The notes below the pieces were generated by a model that was not told the DNA's origin, ran no database searches, and saw nothing but the letters and a program-made list of their open reading frames with translations. A DNA stretch of 64,000 nucleotides from Burkholderia pseudomultivorans (GTDB lineage Bacteria > Pseudomonadota > Gammaproteobacteria > Burkholderiales > Burkholderiaceae): the NCBI RefSeq assembly GCF_001718415.1, contig NZ_CP013378.1:186001-250000 (forward strand). Reading direction: 5' to 3'. Position numbers and translations under genes: made by a program. This document shows positions 42,887 through 52,300 of the stretch, piece by piece (positions within the stretch are counted from its first letter, which is position 1; each line of letters opens with the position of its first letter).

Positions 42887-44035
42887 ATGTCCACGTTTAC
42901 CGGCGACGCGCAAAGCGCAGATAAGCACGCGGTCGCACGCAAGAGCACCCTCGTCAGTATCGTGCTGAATGTCGTACTTGCGACATTTCAGATTGCCGTC
43001 GGCGTGATTGCGCATTCGCAGGCATTGATTGCTGACGGTGTGCATTCGATTTCGGATTTGGTGTCCGATTTTGTCGTGCTGGTTGCGAATCGGCATAGCG
43101 GCGCATTGCCGGACGCCGACCATAATTACGGCCACTCCCGCTACGAGACCGTCGCGTCGATGTTCCTCGGCGCGATCCTGATCGCGGTCGGCATCGGCAT
43201 GCTGTGGCGGGCCGGCGAGCGCCTCGTGCATCTGGAAGACATTCCGCCCGTGCATTTTTCGGCGCTGCTTGTCGCGGTCACGGTGCTCGTGTCGAAGGAG
43301 GCGCTGTTCCGCTACATGCTGCGCGAGGCGCGGCGCGTGCGTTCGGCGATGCTCGTCGCGAACGCATGGCATGCGCGTTCGGATGCCGCGTCGTCGCTCG
43401 TGGTCGCGATCGGCATCATCGGCAGCCTCGCGGGCTTCACGCTGCTCGACCCGATCGCGGCCGCGATCGTCGGCTTCATGGTCGCGCGCATGGGCTGGAC
43501 GTTCGGCTATGACGCGCTGCAGGACCTGTCCGATCGCGCGCTCGATACGGCCGACACCACCGAGATCCGCGCGCTGCTCGCGGCGACGCCCGGCGTGCGC
43601 GACGTGCACGACCTGCGCACGCGCAAGATGGGCGACGCCGCGCTCGTCGACGCGCACATCCTCGTCGATCCGATGATCTCGGTATCGGAAGGGCACTACA
43701 TCGCGGAAACCGCGCGTGCGCGCGTGCTGTCGGACCCGCGCGTGCTCGACGCGCTGATCCACGTCGATCCCGAGAACGATGCGGCGCGCCGTCCCGCGCT
43801 CGCGCTGCCGCCGCGCGGCGAAATCGCGACGCGCATCGAGGCCGCGCTCGCGCAGCGCGGGCTGCGCGCGAGCGCGATCAACCTGCATTACCTGAGCACG
43901 GGGCTCGAGATCGACGTGACGCTCGCGGCCGATTCGGACGACGACGCGGCGCTGGCCGGCCGGCTCGACGTCGACGCGCTGAAGCGCCAGTTCGGTGCGC
44001 GCCGGATCGGCTTCACGCGCGCGCTGACGGCGTGA
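42887..44035 (+). CDS. Cation diffusion facilitator metal exporter
   Basis: Inner-membrane Zn/Co/Fe-type proton antiporter, 382 residues. Six hydrophobic helices cover about 20-215. Metal-site motifs are HSISDLVSD in helix 2 (HxxxD) and HARSDAASS in helix 5 (HxxxD). A cytoplasmic domain follows, ferredoxin-like at about 216-295, with a C-terminal extension of about 80 residues beyond the usual end. The HxxxD/HxxxD site is of the Fe/Zn or Mn group; the metal is not settled. It stands alone after the H-NS gene. Confidence 0.93.
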   Translation: MSTFTGDAQSADKHAVARKSTLVSIVLNVVLATFQIAVGVIAHSQALIADGVHSISDLVSDFVVLVANRHSGALPDADHNYGHSRYETVASMFLGAILIAVGIGMLWRAGERLVHLEDIPPVHFSALLVAVTVLVSKEALFRYMLREARRVRSAMLVANAWHARSDAASSLVVAIGIIGSLAGFTLLDPIAAAIVGFMVARMGWTFGYDALQDLSDRALDTADTTEIRALLAATPGVRDVHDLRTRKMGDAALVDAHILVDPMISVSEGHYIAETARARVLSDPRVLDALIHVDPENDAARRPALALPPRGEIATRIEAALAQRGLRASAINLHYLSTGLEIDVTLAADSDDDAALAGRLDVDALKRQFGARRIGFTRALTA

Positions 44036-44059
44036 AGCGCCGCGCCCGCGCGCGTCGCG

Positions 44060-44530
44060 TCACAGCGGCAGCTGCGTATCGAACTTGATTTCGCGCAGCA
44101 CGACGCTGGTGCGCACCTGCGACACGGCCGGGATCTTGAAGATGCGTTCGTGCAGGAACACGTCGTAGGCCTTGATGTCGGGCGCGACGATCTTGAGGAT
44201 GTAGTCGGCTTCGCCGGTCGTGCTGTAGCACTCGGTGACTTCCGGGCAGGTCGCGATCTCGCGCTCGAACTGCTCGACGCCGCCTTCGTTGTGGCGCGTC
44301 AGGTGCACGTGCGCGAGCGCGCACACATGCAGCCCGAGCTTCTCGCGATCGAGCAGCGCGGTGTAGCGCTGGATCACGCCCGACTGCTCCATGTCCTTGA
44401 TGCGGCGCCAGCACGGCGTGCTCGACAGGCCGACCTGGTCGGAGATTTCCTGGACCGAACGACGCGCGTCGAGCTGCAACAGGCGAAGGATTTTTTGCGA
44501 AAAGGAATCGAGCGTCACCTGCGCCTCCAT
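44060..44530 (-). CDS. Lrp/AsnC family transcriptional regulator
   Basis: 156 residues. The N-terminal winged helix-turn-helix is DSFSQKILRLLQLDARRSV to GLSSTPCWRRIKDM. The C-terminal RAM effector domain has VTECYSTTGEADYILKIVAPDIKAYDVF. It starts at 44530 (MEAQVTLDS). The frame continues upstream but there it overlaps the exonuclease in another frame. Members sense amino acids. No adjacent permease or catabolic gene shows the target. Confidence 0.93.
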   Translation of the reverse strand: MEAQVTLDSFSQKILRLLQLDARRSVQEISDQVGLSSTPCWRRIKDMEQSGVIQRYTALLDREKLGLHVCALAHVHLTRHNEGGVEQFEREIATCPEVTECYSTTGEADYILKIVAPDIKAYDVFLHERIFKIPAVSQVRTSVVLREIKFDTQLPL

Positions 44531-44610
44531 GTGGCAGCCTACAACACGCTGAATGTTAGAGGGCCGGGAAAGGAAAGGCAATCTGACGCGCCGCTGCTGA
44601 GCGAGATTCG

Positions 44611-45270
44611 CTAATTTGCGCGCGGATCCGTGGGATTTTGTCCCGCGCCCGCCTGTTCCGAACGATCGGTGTCGGACACCGCGAGGCCGGCCAGCGCGGC
44701 CTGCTGCCGCCGCAGGTCCGCCAGCATGTTGCAGAACAGCGCGCCCTGTTCGATCGCATCGTCGAGCGCGACGTGCGTGTGCGGATGATCGTCGAACCAG
44801 TGCTTCGGGAAGCGCGGCTTGATCGCCTTGCGGTACGGCAGGCCCGTCATCGCGAACGCGAGCGTCTTGATGTCGAGCGCCGACCACGAGAACGGGCAGC
44901 GGCCCGCGAAGCGCATCATGTACCAGAACATGAACGTGAAATCGAAGCCGGCCGGCATCGCGACGAATACCGGCTTGCCGGGCAGCGCCTCGACCCACTC
45001 GACGTACGCGACGAGCGCGGCCTCGGGCGCCTGCAGGTCCTGCCGGCACGCGGCCCATGCTTCGGGCTCGGTCTTCCACCACGCTTCCTGCACCGGGTGC
45101 GCGTGCGCGCCCGGCAGCGTCTCGAGGTTCGCCGAGAAGGTCGCGATCAGCTGCTTGTCCTCGGTATAGGCGGCCGACGCGAAGCTCAGCATCGAGTGCG
45201 GGCCGGGAATCGGGCCGTCGGCCTCGACGTCGGTGCTGACGTAGATTTCCGGGATGGCGGTCTGGTTCAT
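44611..45270 (-). CDS. DEDDh-type 3'-5' exonuclease
   Basis: RNase T/DnaQ-like exonuclease fold, 219 residues. Catalytic acids are seen in [11 protein letters not shown], the middle Asp in [10 protein letters not shown], and His/Asp in [11 protein letters not shown]. The start at 45270 overlaps the stop of the upstream MBL gene by four bases (ATGA), so translation is coupled. The last about 20 residues are polar. The nucleic acid substrate is not predictable. Confidence 0.88.
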   Translation of the reverse strand: MNQTAIPEIYVSTDVEADGPIPGPHSMLSFASAAYTEDKQLIATFSANLETLPGAHAHPVQEAWWKTEPEAWAACRQDLQAPEAALVAYVEWVEALPGKPVFVAMPAGFDFTFMFWYMMRFAGRCPFSWSALDIKTLAFAMTGLPYRKAIKPRFPKHWFDDHPHTHVALDDAIEQGALFCNMLADLRRQQAALAGLAVSDTDRSEQAGAGQNPTDPRAN

Positions 45271-45911
45271 CCGAACACCTTGTCCGATACGAACGGGTTC
45301 GTGCGGCGCTCGTCGCCGAACGTCGACACCGGGCCGTGGCCCGGCACGAACGTGACGTCGTCGCCGAGCGGCCACAGCTTCTCCTTGATCGAGCGCACGA
45401 GGTCGGCGTGATTGCCGCGCGGGAAATCGGTGCGGCCGATCGAGCCCGCGAACAGCACGTCGCCGACGATCGCGACGCGATGCGCGCGGCTGAAGAACAC
45501 CACGTGGCCCGGCGTGTGGCCCGGGCAGTGATAGACCTCGAGCGTCTCGTCGCCGAACTGCACGGTGTCGCCGTCGTTGAGCCAGCGGTCCGGCTCGAAC
45601 GCTTCCGCGGCCGGGAAGCCGAAGCGTTCGCTTTGCATCGGCAGCTTCTCGATCCAGAAGCGCTCGTCTTCCTGCGGCCCCTCGATCGGCACGCCGTAGT
45701 GCGTCGCGAGCGTCTTCGCGCCCGCGCAGTGGTCGATGTGCCCGTGCGTGAGCAGTACCTTCTCGACCTGCACGTTCTGTCGCGCGATCTCCTGTTCGAT
45801 CCGTTCGAGATCGCCGCCCGGATCGACGACGGCGGCGCGGCCGGTCTGCTCGCAGACGAGCAGCGAGCAGTTCTGCTGGAACGGCGTGACCGGGATGAGC
45901 GTGACTTTCAT
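45267..45911 (-). CDS. MBL-fold hydrolase (glyoxalase II-like)
   Basis: Zinc metallo-hydrolase, 214 residues. The metal motif [10 protein letters not shown] (HxHxDH) is complete, with [16 protein letters not shown] and PGHGP supplying the remaining ligands. It resembles the short glyoxalase-II-like YcbL group rather than GloB, lacking the long helical C-domain. Substrate unknown. It is coupled to the exonuclease gene downstream. Confidence 0.92.
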   Translation of the reverse strand: MKVTLIPVTPFQQNCSLLVCEQTGRAAVVDPGGDLERIEQEIARQNVQVEKVLLTHGHIDHCAGAKTLATHYGVPIEGPQEDERFWIEKLPMQSERFGFPAAEAFEPDRWLNDGDTVQFGDETLEVYHCPGHTPGHVVFFSRAHRVAIVGDVLFAGSIGRTDFPRGNHADLVRSIKEKLWPLGDDVTFVPGHGPVSTFGDERRTNPFVSDKVFG

Positions 45912-46569
45912 GGAGGCACCGGCGGCTAAAAGGATCGATTGTACCGGTCGCGCGAGGGGCCTGCCGCTCGCGCGGCGGTGCACGCGCGGCGCGTGTGGGG
46001 GCAATCCCGGAGCATCCCGATTGTTACCGCCATAGCGAGAATCAATGGTCGGCGCAGGGCGTTTTTCCGGTCGCACTTTTGATTTATGTATAATGCGCCC
46101 CATTGCGCGTGAATTTCACGCAATTCGCTGGTGTTTCGGCCCCGTTAAAAGGGGCGTCGGATTCACCGTCAAGCATCAGCCGCCGGGGAGTCCGGCGGTG
46201 TATCCAGCACCGAGCATTCGGTGCTCACGTCTTGTCCGGCCGGGTGCTGCGCGCCCGCCTGCGGCCTTGCTGCCGCGCCGCCGGATGAGGCCTGTGCCGC
46301 CGTTCCTGTGCGTTGGCTGTATCGACGCGCGCGAACGTGAAAGCCATGTTCGATGGCGGCATGTGGGGTCTGGTCAGGCTGCCGGGGACAGGTTGCGCCA
46401 GACGTGAAAGCTAATCAGGACGGTTGCGGCAGAGACGAAAGCCGCGCCCATGCAAGCCGCCGCCTGCTCGCGTTCGAGCGGGGCGTGCACGCATTTGCCG
46501 TCCGGGTCGCATGTCAGCGTTGAGTACAGCGTTGTGGAGTCGCGGCCCGAACCAGAAGGCGACACGTCG
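45912..46569 (+). other. Long structured leader/intergenic region before rlpA
   Basis: 658 bases with no convincing gene. TATAAT at 46089-46094 is the clearest -10 box. From there to rlpA lie several perfect hairpins: GCCCC/GGGGC (46139-46155), CCGCCGG/CCGGCGG (46180-46198) and AGCACCGA/TCGGTGCT (46206-46225). GTCTGG/CCAGAC also pairs further on (about 46366-46401). This could be an untranslated leader of about 475 bases or a separate small RNA. I could not match it to tmRNA, RNase P, 6S, SRP RNA or a known riboswitch. Confidence 0.5.
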
Positions 46570-47181
46570 ATGAATTTACGTTTTCCGAGTCGATTCGGGA
46601 CCATTGCATTATTTCTCGCGCTGACGGGCTGTGCCGTGCCGCCCAGCCAGACCACCGGCAGCGTGAGCCAGAAGAAGGCGGTCGACAAGACCGCCGCCGC
46701 CGCGAAGGCGGACGACGACAAGCAGCAACTGAATTTCGATTCCGCGCTGGCATCGATGCCGGCCGCCGACAGCAGCGACGCGAAGAAGTCGTCGCTGGCG
46801 GACGCCGAGCCGATCGACGGCAAGGACGTGTCCGATTTCCGCCAGACGGGCCGCGCATCGTGGTACGGGAAGGACTTCCACGGCCGCCGCACCGCGAACG
46901 GCGAGCGCTTCAACATGAACGCGTTCACCGCCGCGCACCGCACGCTGCCGCTGTCGTCGTACATCAAGGTGACCAACGCGTCGACCGGCAAGTGGGTCGT
47001 GGTGAAGGTCAACGATCGCGGGCCGTTCAAGCGCGGTCGCGTGCTCGACCTGTCGTATGCGGCGGCGAAGGTGATCGGCCTCGTGCACGCCGGCACCGGC
47101 CGCGTGAAGATCGAAGGACTCTCGCCGCAGGAAGCGCGCGAGGCGCGCGACGAGATGTTCGCGTCGATCTCGTCGAAGTAG
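46570..47181 (+). CDS. RlpA-family septal ring lytic transglycosylase lipoprotein
   Basis: Cell-wall enzyme that cleaves naked glycan strands. From the ATG at 46570 the product is 203 residues with a lipoprotein signal ending ALTGC. A Ser/Lys/Ala-rich spacer (about 25-85) follows. The double-psi barrel domain reads GRASWYGKDFHGRRTANGERFN, VKVNDRGPFKRGRVLDLS. The acidic catalytic Asp of VNDRGPF is present. No SPOR domain follows, unlike E. coli RlpA. Longer frames upstream lie inside the leader and are not family-like. Confidence 0.9.
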   Translation: MNLRFPSRFGTIALFLALTGCAVPPSQTTGSVSQKKAVDKTAAAAKADDDKQQLNFDSALASMPAADSSDAKKSSLADAEPIDGKDVSDFRQTGRASWYGKDFHGRRTANGERFNMNAFTAAHRTLPLSSYIKVTNASTGKWVVVKVNDRGPFKRGRVLDLSYAAAKVIGLVHAGTGRVKIEGLSPQEAREARDEMFASISSK

Positions 47182-47208
47182 TCGTACGGCGGATCGTCCG
47201 CTCATGCA

Positions 47209-47233
47209 AAAGGGCTGCCCGAGGCAGCCCTTT
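47209..47233. terminator. Hairpin between rlpA and rsmI
   Basis: A perfect 11-bp stem (AAAGGGCTGCC / GGCAGCCCTTT) with a 3-base loop lies between convergent genes, 27 bases after the rlpA stop. The short A and T runs at the stem ends suit bidirectional termination. Confidence 0.75.
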
Positions 47234-47289
47234 GTCGTTCCGGGGGCGCCGGCGTTTCGTTCGCCGGCCCGCCGCTCGTTGACGGTTCG

Positions 47290-48168
47290 TCACCCTTCCT
47301 TCAGTGCCAGTGCGCGCGCATACAGCGCATTGCGCGACGCGCCGGTCAGCGCGGCCGCGAGCCTGGCGGCGCTCTTCACCGGCACTTCTTCCAGCAGCAG
47401 CCTGAGCAGCGCGTCGTGCGCGGTGTCGTCGGCGGCGCCCTCGTTGTCCGGCGCGCCTTCGACGACCAGCACGAATTCGCCGCGCTGACGGTTCGGGTCG
47501 GCGTCGAGCCAGCTCTGTCCTTCGGCCAGGGTGCCCTGGAACAGCTGCTCGTGTAGCTTGGTCAGTTCACGCGCGATCAGCAGCCGGCGCGCGGGGCCGA
47601 ACGCCTCGGCGAGCGCCGCGACCGTGTCGGCGATCCGGTGCGGCGCTTCGTAGAACACCAGTGCATACGGATGCGACACCAGCGCCTGCAGCGCGCTCGC
47701 GCGCTGCTTCGCCTTCGGCGGCAGGAAGCCGGCGAACGTGAACGCGCCGGCCCAGTCGCCGGCGACGCTGAGCGCGGTCACGGCCGCGCTCGCGCCCGGC
47801 AGCGGGATCACCGCGAAGCCGGCCGCGCGCACGGCGTCGACGAGCCGCGCGCCCGGGTCCGAGATGCCGGGCGTGCCGGCGTCCGACACGTACGCGACGC
47901 GCTCGCCGGCGCGCAGCAGTTCGATCACGCGCAGCGCCGCCTCGCGTTCGTTGTGCTCGTGCACTGCGACGAGCGGCTTCGAGACCCCGTAGCGGGCCAG
48001 CAGCTGGCCCGTGTTGCGGGTGTCTTCGGCTGCGATGCGGTCGGCGAGGCCGAGCACGTGCAGCGCGCGCAGCGTGATGTCGGCGGTGTTGCCGATCGGC
48101 GTCGCGACCACGTAGAGCGCGGCTTCCGGATAGTGCTGCGTATGCGCGAGTTCGAGGAGGGCAGTCAT
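47290..48168 (-). CDS. rsmI: 16S rRNA (cytidine(1402)-2'-O)-methyltransferase
   Basis: Methylates C1402 in the ribosomal P site. The 292-residue TP-methylase fold has [43 protein letters not shown] and VFYEAPHRI, all RsmI hallmarks. The start at 48168 shares two bases with the start codon of the divergent yraN gene. Upstream frame extension overlaps yraN in antisense and is rejected. Confidence 0.96.
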   Translation of the reverse strand: MTALLELAHTQHYPEAALYVVATPIGNTADITLRALHVLGLADRIAAEDTRNTGQLLARYGVSKPLVAVHEHNEREAALRVIELLRAGERVAYVSDAGTPGISDPGARLVDAVRAAGFAVIPLPGASAAVTALSVAGDWAGAFTFAGFLPPKAKQRASALQALVSHPYALVFYEAPHRIADTVAALAEAFGPARRLLIARELTKLHEQLFQGTLAEGQSWLDADPNRQRGEFVLVVEGAPDNEGAADDTAHDALLRLLLEEVPVKSAARLAAALTGASRNALYARALALKEG

Positions 48169-48643
48169 GGCAGGCAATGCACGCAATCGCGGCGCAAGCG
48201 GAACAAGGACGGCATTGTGCCACGCGGCGGCGCCCGCGCCGGAGGCGCGTCGCGGTGCGGCGCATGCACGCGACAACTTTTCCGGCGCGGCGCGATCCAA
48301 GCCCGTCGGTGCGGCATTCGAGCTGCGTGCGCGGCAGTTCCTCGCGCGCCGCGGGCTCGCGTTCGTCGCGGCGAACGTGACGATGCGCGGCGGCGAGCTC
48401 GATCTCGTGATGCGCGAAGCGGACGGCACGCTCGTGTTCGTCGAGGTGCGCGCGCGGCGCAGCACACGGCACGGCGGGGCGGCCGCGAGCGTCGGCTGGC
48501 GCAAGCGGCGGCGGCTCGTCGCGGCGGCGCAGCGCTTCTGGGCGCGGCACGACCCGCGCGCGGCGTGCCGTTTCGACGTCGTCGCGTTCGAGGCCGGGCG
48601 GCTCGTATGGCTGCGTGACGCATTTCGTACCGACGACGCGTAG
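48167..48643 (+). CDS. yraN: YraN family protein (UPF0102)
   Basis: Small nuclease-fold protein, 158 residues. The family core is present: [17 protein letters not shown], the acidic GGELDLVM, and FVEVRAR, corresponding to the E-x-K-like catalytic pattern with Arg in place of Lys. An N-terminal extension of about 45 residues is low-complexity. The true start may be later, though no other Met is available; the ATG at 48167 overlaps the rsmI ATG. The order rsmI-yraN-diaA-dolP is conserved in proteobacteria. Function is not established. Confidence 0.85.
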   Translation: MAGNARNRGASGTRTALCHAAAPAPEARRGAAHARDNFSGAARSKPVGAAFELRARQFLARRGLAFVAANVTMRGGELDLVMREADGTLVFVEVRARRSTRHGGAAASVGWRKRRRLVAAAQRFWARHDPRAACRFDVVAFEAGRLVWLRDAFRTDDA

Positions 48644-48769
48644 CCGCGAGCTGTGACCAGATGTAAAGAGTTCTTGCCAACCCCCCGGACAGGGCGCCGG
48701 AGTACGGTAAACTCGCCGCACCCACGATGTCGCGCGAGATGCGTCGCGCGCCCAGTTCACCAGGAATCG

Positions 48770-49354
48770 ATGTCAGTCGAACGTATTCAGCAACATTTTA
48801 ACGACAGTGTCGCGCTGCTTGCCGAAGCGGCCGACGCGCTGTCGTTGCCGATCGCGGCCGCGGTCGACGCGATGTTCGCCGCGCTGGCGAACGGCAACAA
48901 GATCGTCGCCTGCGGCGACGGCCCGTCGGCCGCTGCCGCGCATTACCTCGCCGTGTCGCTGGTCGGCGGCTTCGAGCGCGAGCGTCCGGGCCTGCCCGCG
49001 ATCGCGCTGGCCACCGATGCGTCGCAGGGCGGGCTCACGGGGGCGGCCGCCGCCGAGCAGCTGTTCGCACAGCAGGTGCGCGTGCTCGGGCAGACCGGCG
49101 ACATCCTGCTGGTGCTCGATGCGAGCGGCGCGTCGCCGCGCGTGCTGGCGGCGATCGACGAGGCGCACGAGCGCGAGATGACCGTCGTCGCGCTGACGGG
49201 CGGCAGCGGCCATGCGGTCGCGGCCGCGCTGTCCGACACCGATATTCCGATCAACGTGCCCGCCGAGCGGGCGGCGCGCGTCCACGAAGTCCATCTGCTG
49301 ACCATCCACTGCCTGTGCGACGGCATCGACGCGATGCTGCTGGGTGAGGATTGA
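48770..49354 (+). CDS. SIS-domain protein, DiaA/GmhA-like
   Basis: 194-residue sugar-isomerase-fold protein. The phosphosugar-binding region CGDGPSAAAAHYLAVSLVGGFERERPGLPAIAL and the second half ILLVLDASGASPRVL match DiaA and phosphoheptose isomerase. The position after yraN and before a BON lipoprotein is the diaA (yraO) locus. I therefore favour a DnaA-binding replication-initiation factor over a heptose isomerase; database labels often use the latter. The start at 48770 has AGGAA upstream. Confidence 0.87.
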   Translation: MSVERIQQHFNDSVALLAEAADALSLPIAAAVDAMFAALANGNKIVACGDGPSAAAAHYLAVSLVGGFERERPGLPAIALATDASQGGLTGAAAAEQLFAQQVRVLGQTGDILLVLDASGASPRVLAAIDEAHEREMTVVALTGGSGHAVAAALSDTDIPINVPAERAARVHEVHLLTIHCLCDGIDAMLLGED

Positions 49355-49371
49355 ACGAAGGAGAGCCGTCG

Positions 49372-50172
49372 ATGAATCAAAGCCGCGTCAAACAGACGCT
49401 CGTCAGAACCACGCTGCTCGCCGCGCTGACGGCGGGCCTGGCCGTGTCGCTGCAGGGCTGTGTGCTCGGAGTGGTGGGTGCGGCGGCCGGCGGCGGCGCG
49501 CTGATCGCAACCGATCGCCGCACGCTCGGCGCGCAGACGGAGGATCGCGAGATCCAGGTCAAGTCGCTCACGCAGATCAACAACGGGCTGCCCGACCAGT
49601 CGCACGTGAACGTGACGGTGTTCAACCGCCGCGTGCTGCTGACCGGCGAGGTGCCGAACGATGCGTCCAAGCAGCGCGCCGAGGAAATCGTGCGCGGCAT
49701 CAACAACGTCAACGGGATCGTCAACGAACTGTCGGTCGAGCCGGCGTCGTCGCTGTCGTCGCGGGCGAACGACTCGTACCTCGAAGGGCGCGTGAAGTCC
49801 GAACTGATCGCGACGAAGGGGATTTCGGCGAACAACTACAAGGTCGTCAGCGAGCGCGGCAACATCTACCTGATGGGCCTCGTGACGGTCGACGAGGGCA
49901 ATCGCGGCGCAGAGGCGGCGAGCCAGGTGCCGGGCGTCGAGAAGGTCGTGAAGGTGTTCCAGTACATCAAGCCGCAGGATGCGCAGGCGCTGCAGGCCGC
50001 CACGCCGGCAAGCGATGCCGCCGGCGCGCAGGCCGCCGCGGCGCCGGCCGATGCCGCGACGGTCGGCGCGGTGCCCGATGCGTCCGTGCAGTCCACGCCG
50101 CTGCAGCCGCCCGCGCCGATCTCGAATTCGTCGAGCGTGCATCCCGGCAATCCGAAGGCGACTCCGCAATGA
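49372..50172 (+). CDS. BON-domain lipoprotein, DolP/YraP-like
   Basis: Outer-membrane lipoprotein, 266 residues. The signal peptide ends SLQGC. Two BON domains (about 50-115 and 128-195) bind phospholipid in relatives; DRRTLGAQTEDREIQVKS and LMGLVTVDEGNRGAEAA are recognisable. DolP maintains outer-membrane integrity. The C-terminal about 70 residues are an Ala/Pro-rich extension missing in E. coli. ATG 49372 follows AAGGAGAG. Its stop overlaps the cytochrome start (ATGA). Confidence 0.92.
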   Translation: MNQSRVKQTLVRTTLLAALTAGLAVSLQGCVLGVVGAAAGGGALIATDRRTLGAQTEDREIQVKSLTQINNGLPDQSHVNVTVFNRRVLLTGEVPNDASKQRAEEIVRGINNVNGIVNELSVEPASSLSSRANDSYLEGRVKSELIATKGISANNYKVVSERGNIYLMGLVTVDEGNRGAEAASQVPGVEKVVKVFQYIKPQDAQALQAATPASDAAGAQAAAAPADAATVGAVPDASVQSTPLQPPAPISNSSSVHPGNPKATPQ

Positions 50173-50534
50173 AGGCCGGGAAGATGAAGTCGATGAAGCA
50201 ACGGATGGTGCAGGGCGTCGCGGCCGCGGCGCTGATGGCCGGGACGTTCGGCGCGGTCGCGCACGCGGATGTCGGCGACGGCCTGAAGGTCGCGCGCAGC
50301 AACGCATGCATGGGCTGTCATGCGGTGGACCGCAAGCTCGTCGGTCCGTCGTTCAAGGACATCGCCGCGCGATACAAGGCCGATCCGCAGGCGGTGGCAA
50401 AGCTGTCGAAGAAGGTGAAGGAGGGCGGCTCCGGCGTCTGGGGCGCGATTCCGATGCCCGCGCATCCGCGCATGAGCGATGCGGACGTCCGCTCGGTCGT
50501 CGAATGGGTGCTCGCGGGCGCACCGCAGCAGTGA
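50169..50534 (+). CDS. Periplasmic c-type cytochrome
   Basis: Small class I cytochrome c, 121 residues. A signal peptide (MVQGVAAAALMAGTFGAVAHA) precedes DVGDGLKVARSNACMGCHAVD with the CxxCH heme-binding site. The Met ligand is likely in IPMPAHPRM. The ATG at 50169 overlaps the stop of the BON gene; in-frame ATGs at 50184 and 50193 are alternatives that shorten the signal's basic end. It resembles cytochrome c551/c552-type electron carriers. It is translationally coupled to the envelope lipoprotein. Confidence 0.9.
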   Translation: MKAGKMKSMKQRMVQGVAAAALMAGTFGAVAHADVGDGLKVARSNACMGCHAVDRKLVGPSFKDIAARYKADPQAVAKLSKKVKEGGSGVWGAIPMPAHPRMSDADVRSVVEWVLAGAPQQ

Positions 50535-50590
50535 TGCGCGAGGCCGGCGCCGGCCGGCCGTGCGCGTCAAAATGGCTGGGGAGAACCCTA

Positions 50591-50620
50591 TTGCCAAGCG
50601 CGGAAAAGCGTGTGTATGAT
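50591..50620 (+). promoter_or_regulatory. Promoter of tRNA-Ala
   Basis: TTGCCA (50591-50596), an 18-base spacer, then TATGAT (50615-50620). It ends 11 bases before the tRNA, as expected for a transcription start just at or before the gene. Confidence 0.8.
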
Positions 50621-50631
50621 GGTGGACTGTT

Positions 50632-50707
<76 letters not shown>

Positions 50708-50718
50708 ACAGAATTCGA

Positions 50719-50752
50719 AAACCCCGTCGGGCGATGCCCGGCGGGGTTTTTT
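50719..50752 (+). terminator. Terminator after tRNA-Ala
   Basis: AAACCCCG-T-CGGGC, loop GAT, GCCCG-G-CGGGGTTT followed by further T. It is 12 bases after the tRNA. Confidence 0.93.
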
Positions 50753-50842
50753 GCATTGAAGCGCGGGAAGGCGCGCGCCGCGGCCACGTGTTTCCGGCTG
50801 TATCCCCGGCCTTCGTCCCCGTCGCCACCTTCGACTTCCCCG

Positions 50843-52240
50843 TCACCCCCGCCCGAAACTCGGCCGCTTCGGATCATACGTCCACCCCGGCACGAGGTAA
50901 CGCATCGCGACCGCATCGTCGCGCGCAGTGCTGCCGACCTGCCGGTACAGCGCATGCGCGGCCTCGATCTGCGCCATGTCGAGCTTGATGCCGAGCCCCG
51001 GCCGCTCCGGCACGGCGACCTTGCCGCCGACGATCGCGAGCGGCTCGCGCGTGAGCCGCGCATCGCCTTCCTGCCAGATCCAGTGCGTGTCGATCGCGGT
51101 GATCGTGCCGGGCGCGGCGGCGGCCGCGTGCGTGAACATCGCGAGCGACACGTCGAAGTGATTGTTCGAGTGCGAGCCCCACGTGAGTCCCCAGTCGCGG
51201 CAGAGCTGCGCGAGCCGCACCGAGCCCTGCATGGTCCAGAAGTGCGGGTCGGCAAGCGGGATGTCGACCGCCTGCAGCCGCACCGCATGATCCATCTGCC
51301 GCCAGTCGGTCGCGATCATGTTGGTCGCGGTCGGGATGCCCGTCGCGCGGCGGAATTCGGCCATCACCTCGCGGCCCGAATAGCCGGCTTCCGGGCCGCA
51401 CGGGTCTTCCGCATAGGCGAGCAGGTGGCCCTGCCCGCGACACAGCGCGACGGCTTCGTCGAGCGACCACGCGCCGTTCGGATCGAGCGTCGCGCGCGCA
51501 TCCGGGAAGCGCGCCTTGATCGCCGCGATCGCCTCCATCTCGTCCGCGCCGGCCATCACGCCGCCCTTCAGCTTGAAATCGGCGAAGCCGTAGCGCTCGA
51601 CCGCAGCCTCGGCCTGCCGCGCGATCGCGGCCGGCGTCAGCGCCTCGTCGTTGCGCAGCCGGAACCACGGGTCCGATGCGTGCGCTTCGTCGCGGTACGG
51701 CAGGTCGGTGCGGCGCCGGTCGCCGATATAGAACAGGTAGGCGAGCATCGGCACCGCGTCGCGTTGCTGCCCTTCACCGAGCAGCGCCGCGACGGGCACG
51801 TCGAGGTACTGGCCGAGCAGGTCGAGCAGCGCGGCCTCGATCGCGGTGATCACGTTGTCGAGCCGCAGGTTGATCTCGTGCGGCTGGCGGAGCACGGCCG
51901 CTTCGCCGGCCGACGTGACCTCGTGCCGGATCGTGCGTCCGGCGCCCGGCCCCGTGCCGGCAAGCGCGGCGCGTACCGCGTTCAGCGTGGCCTGGTAGTG
52001 CCCGATCGGCTGGCCGACCACGCGGTCGATCATCCGTTCGAGCGCGTGGCGGATGCCCTCGCCGCCCGGCACCTCGCCCGCGCCCGTGCGCCCGCTGCTG
52101 TCCTCGAGGATCACGAGGTTGCGCGTGAAGTACGGCGCGTGCGCACCGCACAGGTTGAGCAGCATGCTGTCGCGGCCGGCGACGGGAATCACCTGCATGC
52201 GCGTGACGCGCGGCGTGCCGGCATGGCGGGTTTCGGACAT
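50843..52240 (-). CDS. gudD: Glucarate dehydratase
   Basis: Enolase-superfamily enzyme converting D-glucarate to 5-keto-4-deoxyglucarate, 465 residues. The KxK base motif is in FADFKLKGG, metal ligands in [14 protein letters not shown] and the YAEDPCGPE segment, and the second base His in GSHSNNHFD. These match GudD rather than galactarate or mandelate enzymes. It is transcribed with the transporter gene upstream (gap 60 bases), forming a sugar-acid uptake and breakdown unit. The later aldolase steps are not in this window. Confidence 0.95.
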   Translation of the reverse strand: MSETRHAGTPRVTRMQVIPVAGRDSMLLNLCGAHAPYFTRNLVILEDSSGRTGAGEVPGGEGIRHALERMIDRVVGQPIGHYQATLNAVRAALAGTGPGAGRTIRHEVTSAGEAAVLRQPHEINLRLDNVITAIEAALLDLLGQYLDVPVAALLGEGQQRDAVPMLAYLFYIGDRRRTDLPYRDEAHASDPWFRLRNDEALTPAAIARQAEAAVERYGFADFKLKGGVMAGADEMEAIAAIKARFPDARATLDPNGAWSLDEAVALCRGQGHLLAYAEDPCGPEAGYSGREVMAEFRRATGIPTATNMIATDWRQMDHAVRLQAVDIPLADPHFWTMQGSVRLAQLCRDWGLTWGSHSNNHFDVSLAMFTHAAAAAPGTITAIDTHWIWQEGDARLTREPLAIVGGKVAVPERPGLGIKLDMAQIEAAHALYRQVGSTARDDAVAMRYLVPGWTYDPKRPSFGRG

Positions 52241-52300
52241 CGGTTCGCTCCTGGTTCCGTTCGCGCGGGCCGCCGGACGGACCGGCGCGGCCCGCGCCGT

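Noticed and set aside
44531..45082. N-terminal extension of the Lrp-type regulator
   Set aside because: The open frame upstream of 44530 overlaps the exonuclease gene in another frame and is Arg/Ala-rich; the HTH starts directly after 44530.
46089..46569. Known RNA (tmRNA, RNase P RNA, 6S, SRP RNA, cobalamin/TPP/glycine/c-di-GMP riboswitch)
   Set aside because: None of the defining conserved strings or the CCA-like ends could be found by eye; kept only as an unknown structured leader.
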